The notes under the pieces are model-generated. The model searched no databases. It was not told the DNA's origin and was given only the letters and a program-made list of their open reading frames with translations. From Kappaphycus alvarezii (lineage: Eukaryota; Rhodophyta; Florideophyceae; Gigartinales; Solieriaceae): DNA of 64,000 nt. How positions within the stretch are numbered: position 1 is the stretch's first letter; each line of letters opens with the position of its first letter. Location: contig NADL03000025.1 of the NCBI GenBank assembly GCA_002205965.3, positions 496,001 through 560,000 of the forward strand, given 5' to 3'. This document shows positions 1 through 10,373 of this stretch, piece after piece. The translations under genes were made by a program, and so were the position numbers.

Positions 1-612
1 CAGTGGGCCACTAAACTCTGCACTTTGTCATGGACAGATGGAGACCGCGGTCTGTGGCGTATGGCGACGAATAGCGACGAAAGTACTTCTACTGCTTTCA
101 GTAGCTGCTCGTAGGTTCCGATGATACATTCGTCGTCATGATAAAATAGCTGTGGTAGGAGCTGTCCTACCTCTGATTCGCCATCCTCGTTCGAGGACAG
201 CAAATCCTGTACTCTCAGGGCGATGGGTTGCAGGACTAGGTCGAAAGAGCAGTCCACCAAGGTTGTCGCCCAGTCGGGTTCAAACCACGCCCCGCATGGT
301 CTTGGAGCCTACCCATATATATGCAGGCTCTTTGGCGTAGCAAAACCGCACCCACGGAAGGAGCTTAGGAAACAACCTTTCACGGATTGAGGAACGAGGA
401 TCGTTTGCAGAAGTTGAACGCATTCTTGAGGTCGACAAAAAGCAATGCGTAGTCTGCCCTCTTTCCAAATGCTTGTACCATTCTTCGCATAGTTTGCTTC
501 ACCGTTTCAGTCCTGGCTCTTGTTACTAACCCAACTTGAAGATGCTGGAAGTATAGTGCAGCTCTCTTGGACACTCCTTGCTGTAGACAGCTTCGACGAG
601 CCTTCACAGCGC
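1..612 (-). pseudogene. RLE non-LTR retrotransposon family B, reverse transcriptase fragment
   Basis: Decayed middle part of a reverse transcriptase, read on the minus strand and cut by the window edge. Translations match the family B protein at 33.7-36.2 kb: the block LQVGLVTRARTETV, then VDLKNAFN (catalytic motif A), LLPWVRFCYA, and near 140 the FYHDD active site, which shares the unusual YHDD form of family B. The frame changes at least twice. At about 612 it is joined directly to an oppositely oriented family A 3' end, so this is a rearranged or nested junction. It is not functional. Confidence 0.75.
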
Positions 613-1230
613 TTTGACCTGCAAATACGAAGACGGCATGACTCATCGACATCAAGTCCTCCGCAACGTTCCTGCCCGCGTCTGTAAGGACGTCGGATCG
701 TCGCCCTCGTTGAGCATTCGCTCCTCTACCAGGTTGCCAATTCGTCTGGAAATCCGGAGACCCCGCTGTACGAATGGACATCTACATTCCCGCTGTCTAT
801 GGGCTTCACAATAGTGATATCGCTGTAAACGTTACTGTTGCCCCCCCTCTGCTCACTGCCCATCTCGCCAAGTGAGGTTACCGCAGGCGCTGCCCTGACA
901 CTCGCAGAGCGCGAGAAACAGCTTCATCACGGCAATTAGTGCGACCAAAACGATATCCTCCTCTTCCCTATCGGATTGATATCTATGGCGCCTTCGCCAA
1001 CTCTGCCAGGGTTTCTTCCGCAGCCTTGCTTCCTTCGCTGCTTCCCGTCGCGGTTCCTCCCCTCAACAGGAGCTTCGCCACTTCGTTACCCGTTTTACGT
1101 GTAGTCTCCAAGTGATGCAGGCGATGCAGGGGCGACAGGGTTCCACCCGCCACCTGCATTATTAGTTAATTCCTGAAAGAGAGAGAGACCTTATTTCCGA
1201 ATACCCTCCGCGCGCTTCTGTGCCAAACTG
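613..1230 (+). pseudogene. RLE retrotransposon family A, 5'-truncated 3' end
   Basis: Matches the last 600 bases of family A (5560-6179). The zinc-finger tail LTCKYEDGMT is followed by a degraded endonuclease region and then the family A 3' untranslated motif around 1200. The reading frame is broken several times. The next 85 bases lead into a family B tail. Confidence 0.7.
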
Positions 1231-1313
1231 TATGGGCATCGGTTTAGCCGGTGCTGGCTGGTCTTGTGTAGCAGGCCCACTAAAAATCAAATTAAAGGTC
1301 TCCATTTCGTACA

Positions 1314-1528
1314 AGGGAAAAAGGTTTGGGTGTTTTACTCTTGGAAGATATATCCGATCTATCCCATGGTTTTCCAGACAACCGCAATCGACTAAAAAGG
1401 GTATAGTGACACAGTAATGGGGAAGGAACTACGCTCCTAAAATGCTACCTTCAGGTCAGCCATCAAGCAGACCGCATTGGACATGACGGCTGCTGCGGCG
1501 TGCCTTTGCATCAAAACCCCCCGACAGG
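1314..1528 (-). mobile_element. Family B 3'-end scrap (B2-type tail)
   Basis: Contains the dispersed motif TTGGAAGATATATCCGATCT followed by GGTTTTCCAGACAACC, then 3' untranslated sequence also present at 13.35-13.47 kb in continuity with family B endonuclease coding. It is therefore a 5'-truncated family B 3' end on the minus strand. Its 3' end is the side with the pyrimidine-rich tail (GGGAAAAAGGTTTGGGTG on +). Confidence 0.7.
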
Positions 1529-1534
1529 ATGCAG

Positions 1535-1670
1535 TGCAAGAACTGTCATTTTGTTAATTTCGAAGTTGCCATGTCCGTTTCTTTTTTAGACTAGTTTTTA
1601 TTCTCTTCCGTACTCGTTACAACATGCACTGTCGCAAGTAGGAACATTTGGACACATTGAGTTTCTCCCC
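1535..1670 (+). repeat. Third, partial copy of the duplicated segment's left end
   Basis: About 130 bases, including ATGTCCGTTTCTTTTTTAGA and TACAACATGCACTGTCG, align with 10688-10830. That places a fragment of the segment duplicated at 6.3-8.7 and 10.7-12.8 kb here. Confidence 0.6.
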
Positions 1671-1693
1671 CATTACTGTGTCGTTACACCTTT

Positions 1694-2538
1694 TTGGCCC
1701 CGTATCTGCGAGCAGTCAAAGCTCCGGCGGCCCCAGCCCCGGTGCGGACCCACCCTATTCGGCGGCTTCCGCCCCTCGGTCGTCAAGGCTTGACTAAGCA
1801 TCGCGATCTCGACGACGCCCGCCTAGCCCGTAAGTTTGCAGGCACTCGCAATGCCACCCGCGGCCTTTTCGGAGGTAATCAGAAGCGTTTCGTTCGCGTT
1901 TCTGTTCCGTCGACCTTCCAGATCCACAACCCATCCCAGTTTCGCGCCGCCATCTCTGCCGGGGATTCCTGGTTCCTGCTCCATTATCCAATCCGCAGAT
2001 CCGAACCACTTCTATATCTGTGCGGCGGAGCGCGACTTATCTACGGTCAACGCTGCATACGACTCTTACCGCACCTTAGCGCAGCATTCTGACAACTTTG
2101 ACGCACCAAAGCTTACCTTCTCCGGCATAATGGATCTAGAGAATGATCTCTCGGCTGATGACCCCGTTGCAGTATGGCAAGGTCTGCGTTCTGAAATATC
2201 TCGCTTGGAAGACGACAATTGCAAATGGTCTCCGGCTCGATCCTTCGCCACCGCTCTCCGGGATATCGATACGAAAATACTTGCCAAACTGTCGGACCTC
2301 CCTGGTTTCCCTGGAGCAGTCCCTCTGCCTCCCCCACCAGCAGCGGCAGGTGGATTCAAACGCCGCCGTACCCAGACTGCCCCTGTTCCGCCTCATAACG
2401 GATGGCTGGATTACAGTCGGCGCCCCGAATGCCCAATCGCCCATCCCTCCGCTCCCTACTACACCAGCAGACATCAACCCCTATGGTCTCCTCGAACACA
2501 TTCCTGCCCCCGATGCCGACATGGATCCTAACGCATGA
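1694..2538 (+). pseudogene. ORF1-like protein, possibly the first ORF of family A
   Basis: An unrecognised protein-coding stretch readable through about two frameshifts (near 1990 and 2400). It starts basic and proline-rich, continues through a mixed region (RDLSTVNAAYDSYRTLAQ, LTFSGIMDLENDLSADDP) and a PPPPAAAGGFKRRRTQ linker, and ends NPYGLLEHIPAPDADMDPNA before a stop. A basic N-terminus, a compact domain, and a short acidic tail placed just upstream of a reverse transcriptase suit a retroelement ORF1. That is inference from position only. The LTR-like repeat at 2.69-3.06 kb would have landed between it and the reverse transcriptase ORF. No zinc knuckle or RRM is visible. Confidence 0.4.
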
Positions 2539-2692
2539 ATCTCCCAGCTGTGAATCTAGTTTCAGGACCATCCCAGTCACCCCTCACCTTCCGCTCCCTC
2601 CTCTCCGCCCCTTCCCTGTTCTCACCTTCATTCCTCGCCCGGTCCAAGCCGCGGCTTACGACTTATACTTTGCTGCCTTGTACCGCGTTATA

Positions 2693-3060
2693 TCTGATAG
2701 GGGTAAATCGGCGGGGAAGAGATCCTCAGAACCAATTACCCTGAGAAGGAGGTGTTGCGAGCGACAAAAGTGCTGCCGTGGTATTGTTGAACGAACAAAA
2801 GGGAGTGTATATAGAAGAGAGTTGAGGAAGCTACAAGCAAGTATAAAAGGGGCAGGGTCTACCACCGACGCTCTGCGTCTAGCGTAAGAAAAAGTTTTCT
2901 TGGGTCTGAAGTTGACTCTCAACTTCCTACTACTCGGGACTTGGCTTGAAGTTGTCTGCTAACTTGCTTCACCTCCACTAAAGGAAGCAGTTTACTCGGC
3001 TTATATAGACTTTTGGCTACCCTAAAAGTCTCAAACAAACATACTAATAACCATAAAATG
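2693..3060 (+). repeat. LTR-like dispersed repeat, copy 1
   Basis: Begins TGATAGGGGTAAATCGG, carries a TATA-like AGTATAAAAGGGGC near 2843, then a short palindrome AAGTTGACTCTCAACTT near 2910. An inverted copy lies at 14.54-14.84 kb and a more diverged inverted one at 23.61-23.83 kb. The TG start, internal TATA and length suggest a solo LTR. The exact 3' end, and so the TG...CA rule, cannot be fixed. 3061-3390 holds nothing recognised. Confidence 0.5.
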
Positions 3061-3400
3061 TATTCACGGTAATCGTGTGAACCAGAGAGACTATTAGAAG
3101 ATATTTCCTCAAGGTAAATATCTAGGTGCCATACCCATGCCAGCCACCCATCGGCCAGGGGTGGGAATTGATGTGGCAATTATATAGACCTTTCAGAGCT
3201 ACTTGTAGTATCACCCACAACCTGGAACTGTACTGACATCTACTATGACAGCGTGTCCTAAAATGAAAAAATCAGCCGACGAATTTGCCACACTCACCCA
3301 AATTAAAAATATCTTGCAAATTCAAAAACTGTAAAAATATCTTCCCAATTCCGATACTGTATACAATCATGGTCCTCATCTAGATTTTTCGTGCGCGAAT

Positions 3401-5544
3401 TTGCGCGCATCAATATCTGCTCCATCGCCAGAGCACAGGACTCGAGCCCTTCTGGAACTTCTTGCCATCCCGAAGTTGGTTTTCCGACACAACCGCCCCC
3501 GCGCTCTTGGCCGCCGCCGCAGGGAAAATTGCTCCAGCCTTGTCGACCGCATCCGCATGGCCTCTAGCCGCCTCTATGATGACCTCTTCGATGAGGCCTC
3601 CTCGTTGTTCATCTCCGCCACCCCCTCTCCGATTCCATCCCCTCCCACCCTCGCCCGCCCTGACACGGCCCTTCGCAGATGCCGTCGCTTCCTCTCCCGG
3701 GGTAGCCCTTCCCGGGCCACAGCAGCCCTTCTCCAAGTCGATCCCCCACTCTCCCCCAGCGAAGCTACCTTTCAATCCTTGGCTTCACTTCATCCCCCGC
3801 CCCCCATCCCAATCACTCCCATGCCCCTCACGGTTTGCCTCCGGCGCTAAAGTTCTCGGTCTCGGATGTCCGCCGTGCCATTCACAGCCTGGATCCTTCA
3901 ACCGCTCCTGGGGCCGATGGTCTATCCCCAGTGTTCCTGCGAATGCTGCTTCGCCCGGCAGGTGGGGTCACGCCCGCGAGGGATTGCCTACATGCCCTGA
4001 CAAAGTTCCTCAACCTCTGTTTGAACAGCGATCTGCCGGCCGCGTGCCGCCCGTATTTCTGCGGAGGCCGTCTTACTGCGCTGCCGAAGCCAAACGGGGG
4101 AATCCGTCCGATTGCGGTTGGGCTTCTCTACCGGCGCCTAATTTCTAGGCTCGCGGCACACAAAGCCCCCGCCATCCGCTCTTACCTTCTGCCCCATCAG
4201 GTCGGGGTAGGCGTCAAGAACGGCATCGATGCAATAATTCATTCTGTGCGTCGTCTTTCCCAGAGACCCGAGTTCCACGATCACGTCTTGGTCCAGATAG
4301 ATGCTCGCAACGCTTTCAATTGCATCTCCCGCCAGCGCATTCTGGAAGCCGTACAGACACATGCCCCAGGCCTCGCACGGTGGGTACACTCTTGTTACGA
4401 TGCTCCTACAGAGCTTGCTTTCGGACCCTACTATGTCCGTAGTTCAGAGGGCACTCAGCAAGGTGATCCCCTCGGTCCCTTGCTCTTTGCCCTGGCTCTC
4501 CATCCGCTCTTGCTATCGTTACAGGAGAAGTTCTCACCTGCCCTGAACGCTTGGTACGCAGATGACGGTAACATTGTTCTTCCTCGATCCCAAGCCGCTG
4601 CTGCCATCCGTTTCATCCAGCTTGAAGGAGGTCCACTAGGGTTCCAGCTCAACCTTGCCAAGACCCAAGTTTACGGCTTCTCCCCTTCCCACTCCCCTTT
4701 GGCACTTCCTTGCCCCTTTTCAACCCCCCCTGGTTTTATCGTGCTGGGATCCCCGATTGGCTCGGACGCTTTTGTTTCCCAATTTTTCGCAGGCCGCCAA
4801 AACGAAGTTGACCGCATCTTCCAATCCCTTCGAGACTTGGATGATGCTCAATTGGCTTTCCACTTACACCGCTTCTGCGCGAACGCCTCCAAGGTCATGC
4901 ACTTGCTGCGTACGCTTCCCTCCACTCAATCTGCGGTTCTCGCCGCTAGCTTCGATCAGAAGCAGAGGGAAGCGTTCCACCAATTGCAGCTGCCCTGTCC
5001 AGAGCGAGCCTGGCTCCAAGCCTCTCTCCCCTTCTCAATGGGCGGTCTAGGTCTCCTGCAAACTTCAGACATTACCGAGGCTGCATACGCAGCATCTGTA
5101 ATTGATTCTTTTCGACTTATCTCCGACCTGCTTACCCTTTCCCAGGACCGCCACTTGGAAGAGATCCCTCGGTCTGCCATCTCGCTCTTATCCTCCCGCC
5201 ACCCGCAGCTGTCTTCGTCGCTTACAGCTACGGCTCTTTTCGAGCGTTGTTCATCGCCGGTCCCCGGCGAAAGGCTCCAGTCTGCGATCACAACTGCATG
5301 CTATCGAAGTCCGATAGCTTGTTCTCGTCCGCGGCAGCCCACGACCGAGCACGGCTCCTCTCCGTGCGCACATCCTCCGCATCGACTGTTTTCTCTTCGC
5401 TTCCTCACCCCCACCGCGGTACGTACATGTCCTCTTCCGCCTGGAAAGTCGCTCTGGCTCTACGTCTCGGCATCGCGCTATTCCCTGGATCTACTCGCTG
5501 TCCGGTCTGCTCCCGCCGCTCGGCCGACATCGCACCCGTCTTAG
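3401..5544 (+). pseudogene. RLE retrotransposon family A copy 1: reverse transcriptase
   Basis: Non-LTR reverse transcriptase. Coding starts in one frame (RTRALLELLAIPKLVF, 3440-3490) and shifts frame near 3800-3830. It then runs open from 3835 to beyond 5290. From 3835, residues 91-95 are RPIAV, D156 lies in QIDARNAFN (motif A), GTQQGDPLG is the template-grip motif at 206, and YADD is the active site at 241-244. A thumb region with SMGGLGLLQTSDITEAAYA follows. A 4-base deletion near 5297, relative to the copy at 9.7 kb, throws the frame just before the endonuclease. Non-LTR RTs copy RNA at a nicked chromosomal target. This copy is disrupted, but its motifs are intact, so it was recently active. 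Confidence 0.85.
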
Positions 5545-6179
5545 ATCCAAGTGGTCAACACGCGTTGACCTGCAAATACGAAGACGGAATGACTCGTCGT
5601 CACCACATCCTCCGCAACGTTCTTGCCCGCTACTGCAAGGAAGTTGGGATCGTCGCCCTCGTCGAACATCCGCTCCTCCACCAGGTTCCCGACTCATCTG
5701 GGCATTCGGAGTCCCCCGTGCTACGAATGGACATTTACATACCCGCTGCATACGGGCTTCACAGTACCGATATAGCCGTCGACGTTACTGTTGCCCACCC
5801 CTCCGCACGCCGCCACATTTCGCCAAGTACGGTTACTGCCGGCGCCGCCGCGACACTCGCAGAGCGCGAGAAACATCGTCATTACGGCACTTACTGCAAC
5901 CGAAACGATATCCTCCTCTCCCCCGTCGGGATTGATATCTATGGCGCCTTGGGCGACGACGGTAAGGCTTTTTTCCGCCGCCTTGCTTCCTTCGCTGCTT
6001 CCCGTCGCGGTTCCTCCCCTCAACAGGAGCTCCGCGACTTCGTTACCCGTTTTGCATTTAGTCTCCAAATAATGCAGGCGCGACAAGTTTCTACCCGCCG
6101 CCCGCATCCGTAGTTAATTTATAAATACCCTCCGCACGCCTCTGTGCGACATTGTACGAAATAAAGATCTACCACCACA
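5247..6179 (+). pseudogene. Family A copy 1: CCHC finger, restriction-like endonuclease and 3' end
   Basis: C-terminal half of the same protein in the next frame, ending at 6113. From 5247, residues 85-109 form a C-x2-C-x16-H-x3-C finger (CPVCSR ... HALTCK). The nuclease core RMDIYI ... DIAVDVTVAHP follows, with acidic residues D162 and D179 in the arrangement of RLE enzymes (PD...D). The usual proline of PD is methionine here. A polyadenylation-like AATAAA at 6160 and the end GATCTACCACCAC close the element at about 6179. The same 3' end appears at 8872 and, as a scrap, at 12640. A family B tail starts immediately after it. Confidence 0.85.
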
Positions 6180-6300
6180 CCTTTTTGAGTCGATTGCGGT
6201 TTTCTGGGAAACTTTAGGATATATCGAATATATCTTCCAACAGTAAAAACACCGAAAACTTTCCACAGATTGAAATAATAAGGGGAAAAACGCACTTTCT
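6180..6300 (+). mobile_element. Family B 3'-end scrap (B2 tail) abutting family A
   Basis: Reads GAGTCGATTGCGGTTTTCTG, then ATCGAATATATCTTCCAACA and GTAAAAACACCGAAAACTTT, the plus-strand form of the dispersed B2 tail. It begins at the 3' end of family A copy 1 with no spacer. Confidence 0.65.
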
Positions 6301-6323
6301 TCCATGCAACAAGCATTGTTGCC

Positions 6324-6461
6324 GGCATTGAGCCGGCCCTGTAAGCAAGGTCATTTACGGTAGTGTTACCGATCAGCGAGGACTAATCCCGCATAACTTA
6401 TTAGCCTCGTGGGTATAACCGACACATCTTCCATGCATTAAAATAACCCAAAAATTACCCC
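6324..6461 (+). mobile_element. Family B 3'-end insertion (B1 tail, 138 bp) with 8-bp TSD
   Basis: Flanked by TTGTTGCC at 6316-6323 and 6462-6469. The unoccupied site is in unit 2 at 10850-10857 (TCGTTGCC). The insert starts GGCATTGAGCCGGCC and ends CATGCATTAAAATAACCC, matching the 3' untranslated end of family B at 37.53-37.63 kb. Confidence 0.75.
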
Positions 6462-6475
6462 TTGTTGCCATCTAA

Positions 6476-6595
6476 CTTCTGTCGCGATCAACCGACGACT
6501 ACTCGACCGTTCCTGGCTCGGATAGATTTTTCCCCTTTTGAGGGCCGCTACCCCCCTTTTCTGCTTGGTAAAGTCTTCTTCTTCTTCTTCTTCTT
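6476..6595 (+). mobile_element. SINE-like 120-bp insertion with (TTC)n tail
   Basis: Flanked by CCATCTAA at 6468-6475 and 6596-6603. Unit 2 has a single copy of that octamer at 10856-10863, so the 120 bases are an insertion. The body (GTCGCGATCAACCGACGACT to GGTAAAGTC) matches nothing else in the window and ends in about eight TTC/CTT repeats. A short body, a simple-repeat tail and a target duplication are the marks of a SINE. No clear RNA polymerase III box is seen. Confidence 0.55.
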
Positions 6596-6965
6596 CCATC
6601 TAAATACATGTAAGTGATGCTCACATCTAACGCCGCATGCCTGTAGACTAGGCGACCACCTGCTTTTTAGTTGATGGATATGCTCAGTTACTCGTGGTGT
6701 AGCTCTCACAACATGATTGGAACAAAGGTTTGTAGGACTGCTAACCTTGGCATCACTTGCAGTGAACCAATCAAATTTACCCCAAATACAACAATATATC
6801 GCCACTACCACTCCCAAACACGAAAGCCGGGTTATTCAAGGGTGACATCGCATATGATAGCGAATCAAATGCTGCAAGGATGCAATTTTAGACTTGCTTC
6901 ACAACGAAAACCTGCATTTCCGACGACTTCCTGCTGAAAGTCTTATTTTTTGCGTTCTTACAGTG

Positions 6966-7377
6966 GGAATGCTGGGTCTTTACTTAAATGTTTGGGTAAA
7001 TGGGTGGTTTACTTAATTTTCCTGATAACAGCAATCACAGAAGAGGCCTAACTTGGGTCGCCACTTCCATACCCTGAGAAAGGAGGTTCTCTGGAATACA
7101 CACTTTCAAGTTGTGGCCTTAAGGGAAAAGCATTGGGTGCTTTACCCCTGGAAGATATATCCGATCTATCCAATAGTTTTCCAGACAACCACAATCGACT
7201 CAAAAAGGTATTGCGACAGTAATGGCCCTAAGTGTCGCTCAAAAACTCTTCCAACAAATAACTTGCATAATTATTCGAAAAACTTTACTTCAATGAGTAT
7301 CTATCTTTCTGGACCTGTCTCGTCAGGTGGCGAGCGCTTAAATTGGATAAAATTTGTTGCGAATGGAATATAAGGTA
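6966..7377 (-). mobile_element. Family C RLE 3' end, 412-bp insertion with 9-bp TSD
   Basis: Flanked by CTTACAGTG at 6957-6965 and 7378-7386. Unit 2 has one copy (GTTACAGTG, 11411-11419). The insert matches 25.2-25.45 kb, the 3' end of the family C copy there (CCTGATAACAGCAA, CATACCCTGAGAA, GTGGCCTTAAG). It carries a nested family B scrap. Confidence 0.7.
7124..7223 (-). mobile_element. Nested family B tail, 100 bp, with 9-bp TSD
   Basis: Lies inside the family C insertion, between GGCCTTAAG (7115-7123) and GGCCCTAAG (7224-7232). The other copy of family C has the empty site GGCCTTAAGTGTCGC at about 25380. The insert holds the CCTGGAAGATATATCCGATC and TTTTCCAGACAACC blocks, so it is a B2 tail on the minus strand. 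Confidence 0.8.
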
Positions 7378-7659
7378 CTTACAGTGTGTTGCTCCTAGAA
7401 GTCAACATTTGCACTTGATTTTTAAGCAGTCCTGGGAACGTATTCGAAACTCCGACACCAACGCATTTGCAGCGTAGCCCGTGCTTAGAATGTCACAAAT
7501 AATGGATATTTCTCAAGTACACTATCCCCAAATTTACAGTATTATCAATCCATTGCTGCCTTCAATCTGGGCACAATATTCCGAAGATCTCAATTCCTTC
7601 AAATTCTTTTGATTCTGATTCTATTAAGCGTTCTATCTCAACTCGCAGTAAAGCAGGCC

Positions 7660-7716
7660 TAGATTTGCGAAGTTTTGGGTGCTTTTACGGTTGGAAGATA
7701 TATTCGATCTATCATG
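7660..7716 (-). mobile_element. Family B tail, 57-bp insertion with GGCC duplication
   Basis: Flanked by GGCC at 7656-7659 and 7717-7720. Unit 2 has one GGCC (11952-11955) in the same context (CCAGATTGTGCCCAGACG). Only the last 57 bases of the B2 tail are present, the shortest scrap in the window. Confidence 0.75.
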
Positions 7717-7757
7717 GGCCAGATAGTGCCCAGACGTAGCGAATCTGCCGTATGAAA

Positions 7758-8035
7758 AAAGTCGTGCCGAGGGTATGGAACTTTTACCTATCGCCATTGA
7801 CATTTACGGACAAATCGGGTCAACCGGACTCCAGGCGCGTCATTAAGTAACTTCTCAGCCAACCGTCGAGGGAAGCATCCTCTGTCTGAGTCCCGGAGTC
7901 TTAAGACACGTGTCTCGGCATTTGTTCTCCAGTGCACCGCGAGAATGCAGAATCACCGAAAACGCGTACCCCACTACCTGACCTCCTCCAGACGGGGCTC
8001 TTGCCTGATCCCCACTAGAATCCATAAAATAAATG
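7758..8035 (+). mobile_element. Family A-related RLE 3' end, about 275-bp insertion
   Basis: Absent from unit 2, where GGTATGAAAGATGTACACAT is continuous (about 11984-12003). The left part translates as LLPIAIDIYGQIG, matching SPVGIDIYGALG of family A. The right end ATCCATAAAATAAATG resembles a polyadenylation end. Its last 65 bases recur inverted at 38.21-38.27 kb. Confidence 0.55.
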
Positions 8036-8225
8036 TACATATAAAATGAGGCAGGGCGGAGGAGTCACTCAGGCTCTCACATTTTCCCTCTCAGCTGAGG
8101 ACTTCTCAACGTCAGCTTTGAACCCAAACTAAGCTGCAACGCCTTCCCTGGCGTAATTTTCGATCTGAACAAATTTTAGCACATTTCCGCACAACGAAGG
8201 ATAGTCCAACCCAGCAGTGAAGACC

Positions 8226-8490
8226 ATGGGTTGTTTGGTGTCTCAAGAAAACAAGACCATACCAAACAGTTCAGGTGACACGGGCGAGGTGCATCTGGAG
8301 GTGCATCTGGAGGTGCATCTGGAGGAGTATCTAGCGGCGGTGATGGTTGTTGGGGTGGTTGTGATGGTGATGGTGGTGGTTGTGAGGTTGTGGTGGTTGT
8401 TGTGGTTGTGGAGGTTGTGGAGGGTGAGGTTAAGGTTTTGGAGGTTGTTGGGCTAGATGCTGAGGTTCCCATGCAATCAAAGAAGCTATC
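8226..8490 (+). pseudogene. MGC glycine-rich small protein, copy 1 (frame broken)
   Basis: Starts MGCLVSQENKTIPNSS, as in copy 2 at 12233. The ATG frame then leaves the glycine frame near 8280. The other frame gives GGASGGASGGASGG, then GGDGCWGGCDGDGGGC. The direct repeat GGTGCATCTGGA occurs three times. One base would restore the frame, and the break lies next to a GGG run. See copy 2 for the suggested nature. Confidence 0.45.
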
Positions 8491-8799
8491 TTGCGATAGA
8501 AAAGGGTGGTCACCGTGTGCTTAGGTGAATGGCTAAAAGGTAAGGTCTGTTCCTACATCGAATATATCGTCACAAAGTAAGACTACTTCTAAACCTGACT
8601 TGTGACCTAGGCCCCACCTCAACTAGGGACCTCCGCCTAAGCTGCCTCCATGCGCGCGGCACTGGGCTTCCAACCGTTTCTCTCTGACATTTTTCCTTCC
8701 GAACGATTTTTGTGGGCACACATCACTTTCACCTTCGATGGCGGGCCTGAGGGTGGCTGTATAAGGAGCATAGTTCCCTTTACAATACTGTGTTTGCAC

Positions 8800-8871
8800 A
8801 CTGCTGTGAGTTGATTGTGGTTGTCTGGAAAACTTTAGGATCGCTCGAATACATATTCCAAAAGTAAAAAC
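8800..8871 (+). mobile_element. Family B2 tail cut by family A copy 2
   Basis: GAGTTGATTGTGGTTGTCTG through TATTCCAAAAGTAAAAAC, ending where the inverted family A 3' end begins (GTGGTGGTAGATC). The rest of the tail (ACCCAAA...) is missing. Confidence 0.65.
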
Positions 8872-10070
8872 GTGGTGGTAGATCTTTATTTGTCGTACAA
8901 TGTCGCACAGAGGCGTGCGGAGGGTATTCATAAAGTAACTACGGATGCGGGCGGCGGGTAGAAACTTGTCGCGCCTGCATTATTTGGAGACTAAATGCAA
9001 AACGGGTAACGAAGTCGCGGAGCTCCTGTTGAGGGGAGGAACCGCGACGGGAAGCAGCGAAGGAAGCAAGGCGGCGGAAAAAAGCCTTACCGTCGTCGCC
9101 CAAGGCGCCATAGATATCAATCCCGACGGGGGAGAGGAGGATATCGTTTCGGTTGCAGTAAGTGCCGTAATGACGATGTTTCTCGCGCTCTGCGAGTGTC
9201 GCGGCGGCGCCGGCAGTAACCGTACTTGGCGAAATGTGGCGGCGTGCGGAGGGGTGGGCAAAAGTAACGTCGACGGTGATATCGGTGCTGTGAAGCCCGT
9301 ATGCAGCGGGTATGTAAATGTCCATTCGAAGCGCGGGGACTCCGAATGCCCAGATGAGTTGGGAACCTGGTAGAGGAGCGGATGATCGACGAGGGCGACG
9401 ATCCCGACTTCCTTGCAGTAGCGGGCAAGAACGTTGCGGAGGATGTGATGACGACGAGTCATTCCGTCTTCGTATTTGCAGGTCAACGCGTGTTGACCAC
9501 TTGGATCTAAGACGGGTGCGATGTCGGCCGAGCGGCGGGAGCAGACCGGACAGCGAGTAGATCCCGTGAATAGCGCGATGCCAAGACGTAGAGCCAGAGC
9601 GACTTTCCACGCAGAAGAGGACATGTACGTACCGCGTGGGGGTGAGGAAGCGAAGAGAAAACAGACGATGCGGATGATGTGCGCACGGAGAGGAGCCGTG
9701 CTCGGTCGTGGGCTGCCGCGGACGAGAACGACCTATCAGACTTCGATAGCATGAGTTCAGTTGTGATCGCAGACTGGAGCCTTTCGCCGGGGGCCGGCGA
9801 AGAACAACGCTCGAAAAGAGCCGTAGCTGTAAGCGAGGAAGACAGCTGCGGGTGGCGGGAGGATAAGAGCGAGATGGCAGACCGAGGGATCTCTTCCAAG
9901 TGGCGGTCCTGGGAAAGAGTAAGCAGGTCGGAGATAAGTCCAAAAGAATCAATTACAGATGCTGCGTACGCAGCCTCGGTAATATCTGAAGTTTGCAGGA
10001 GACCTAGACCGCCCATGGATAAGGGGAGAGAGGCTTGGAGCCAGGCTCGCTCTGGACAGGGCAGCTGCAA
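8872..10070 (-). pseudogene. RLE retrotransposon family A copy 2, 5'-truncated
   Basis: A near-identical inverted partner of 4983-6179, starting inside the thumb region (TGCAGCTGCCCTGTCC, 10070) and ending at the same 3' end. The nuclease ends QARQVSTRRPHP as in copy 1. Here the frame is intact where copy 1 has its 4-base deletion, but one C is lost near 9635 (copy 1 reads CCCACCGCGG), which shifts the frame. The two copies therefore carry independent lesions. The truncated 5' end sits directly at the 3' end of a B3 fragment (10074), and the 3' end is inside a B2 tail. Confidence 0.85.
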
Positions 10071-10073
10071 AAG

Positions 10074-10373
10074 GGGGGTGTCTTTATTGAGATGTATGGA
10101 TTGGCTGGAACCCATTTGGAGTTGCAAATCTGCATGTCATATTAAATACATGTGCCGATGGTCGAGGCAATGTAGAAATCATTGCTGTCGAATGCTAGCA
10201 CCAGCAACAGTCTACCAGAAAGTCGATGGGAGGCCAGCCAGCAGACAAGCAGCGTTAGAAGTTACTACCAACACGAGTGTCGTTGTAGAAGAATGCCTCG
10301 AACCTTCGCAAACCGTTCCATTGCGCGGCTGGCGACGTTTCTTGCAATCTCCGTGACCACCGAAAACGCCTAG
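10074..10373 (-). mobile_element. Family B3 3' untranslated region, 5'-truncated copy
   Basis: Aligns inverted with 32160-32459, where the same sequence follows family B-type endonuclease coding. On the minus strand it ends CTCAATAAAGACACCCCCC, a polyadenylation-like end. Confidence 0.65.

Larger units (their letters stand above)
6290..8700 (+). repeat. Duplicated segment, unit 1
   Basis: Aligns in order with 10.84-12.83 kb: the CATTGTTGCC / ATACATG block, GGTTTGTAGGACTGCTAACC, AAACACGAAAGCCG, the CTTACAGTG site, GTATTCGAAACTCCGACA, then the small MGC-glycine ORF and its downstream block to GGTAAGGTC. Differences between the units are mostly clean insertions, listed separately. The units are direct repeats about 4.5 kb apart, with family A copy 2 between them. 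Confidence 0.75.

Noticed and set aside
1836-2531. Intact 231-codon gene
   Set aside because: The homogeneous protein needs two frame changes. The ORF's ends are out of frame with its own middle.
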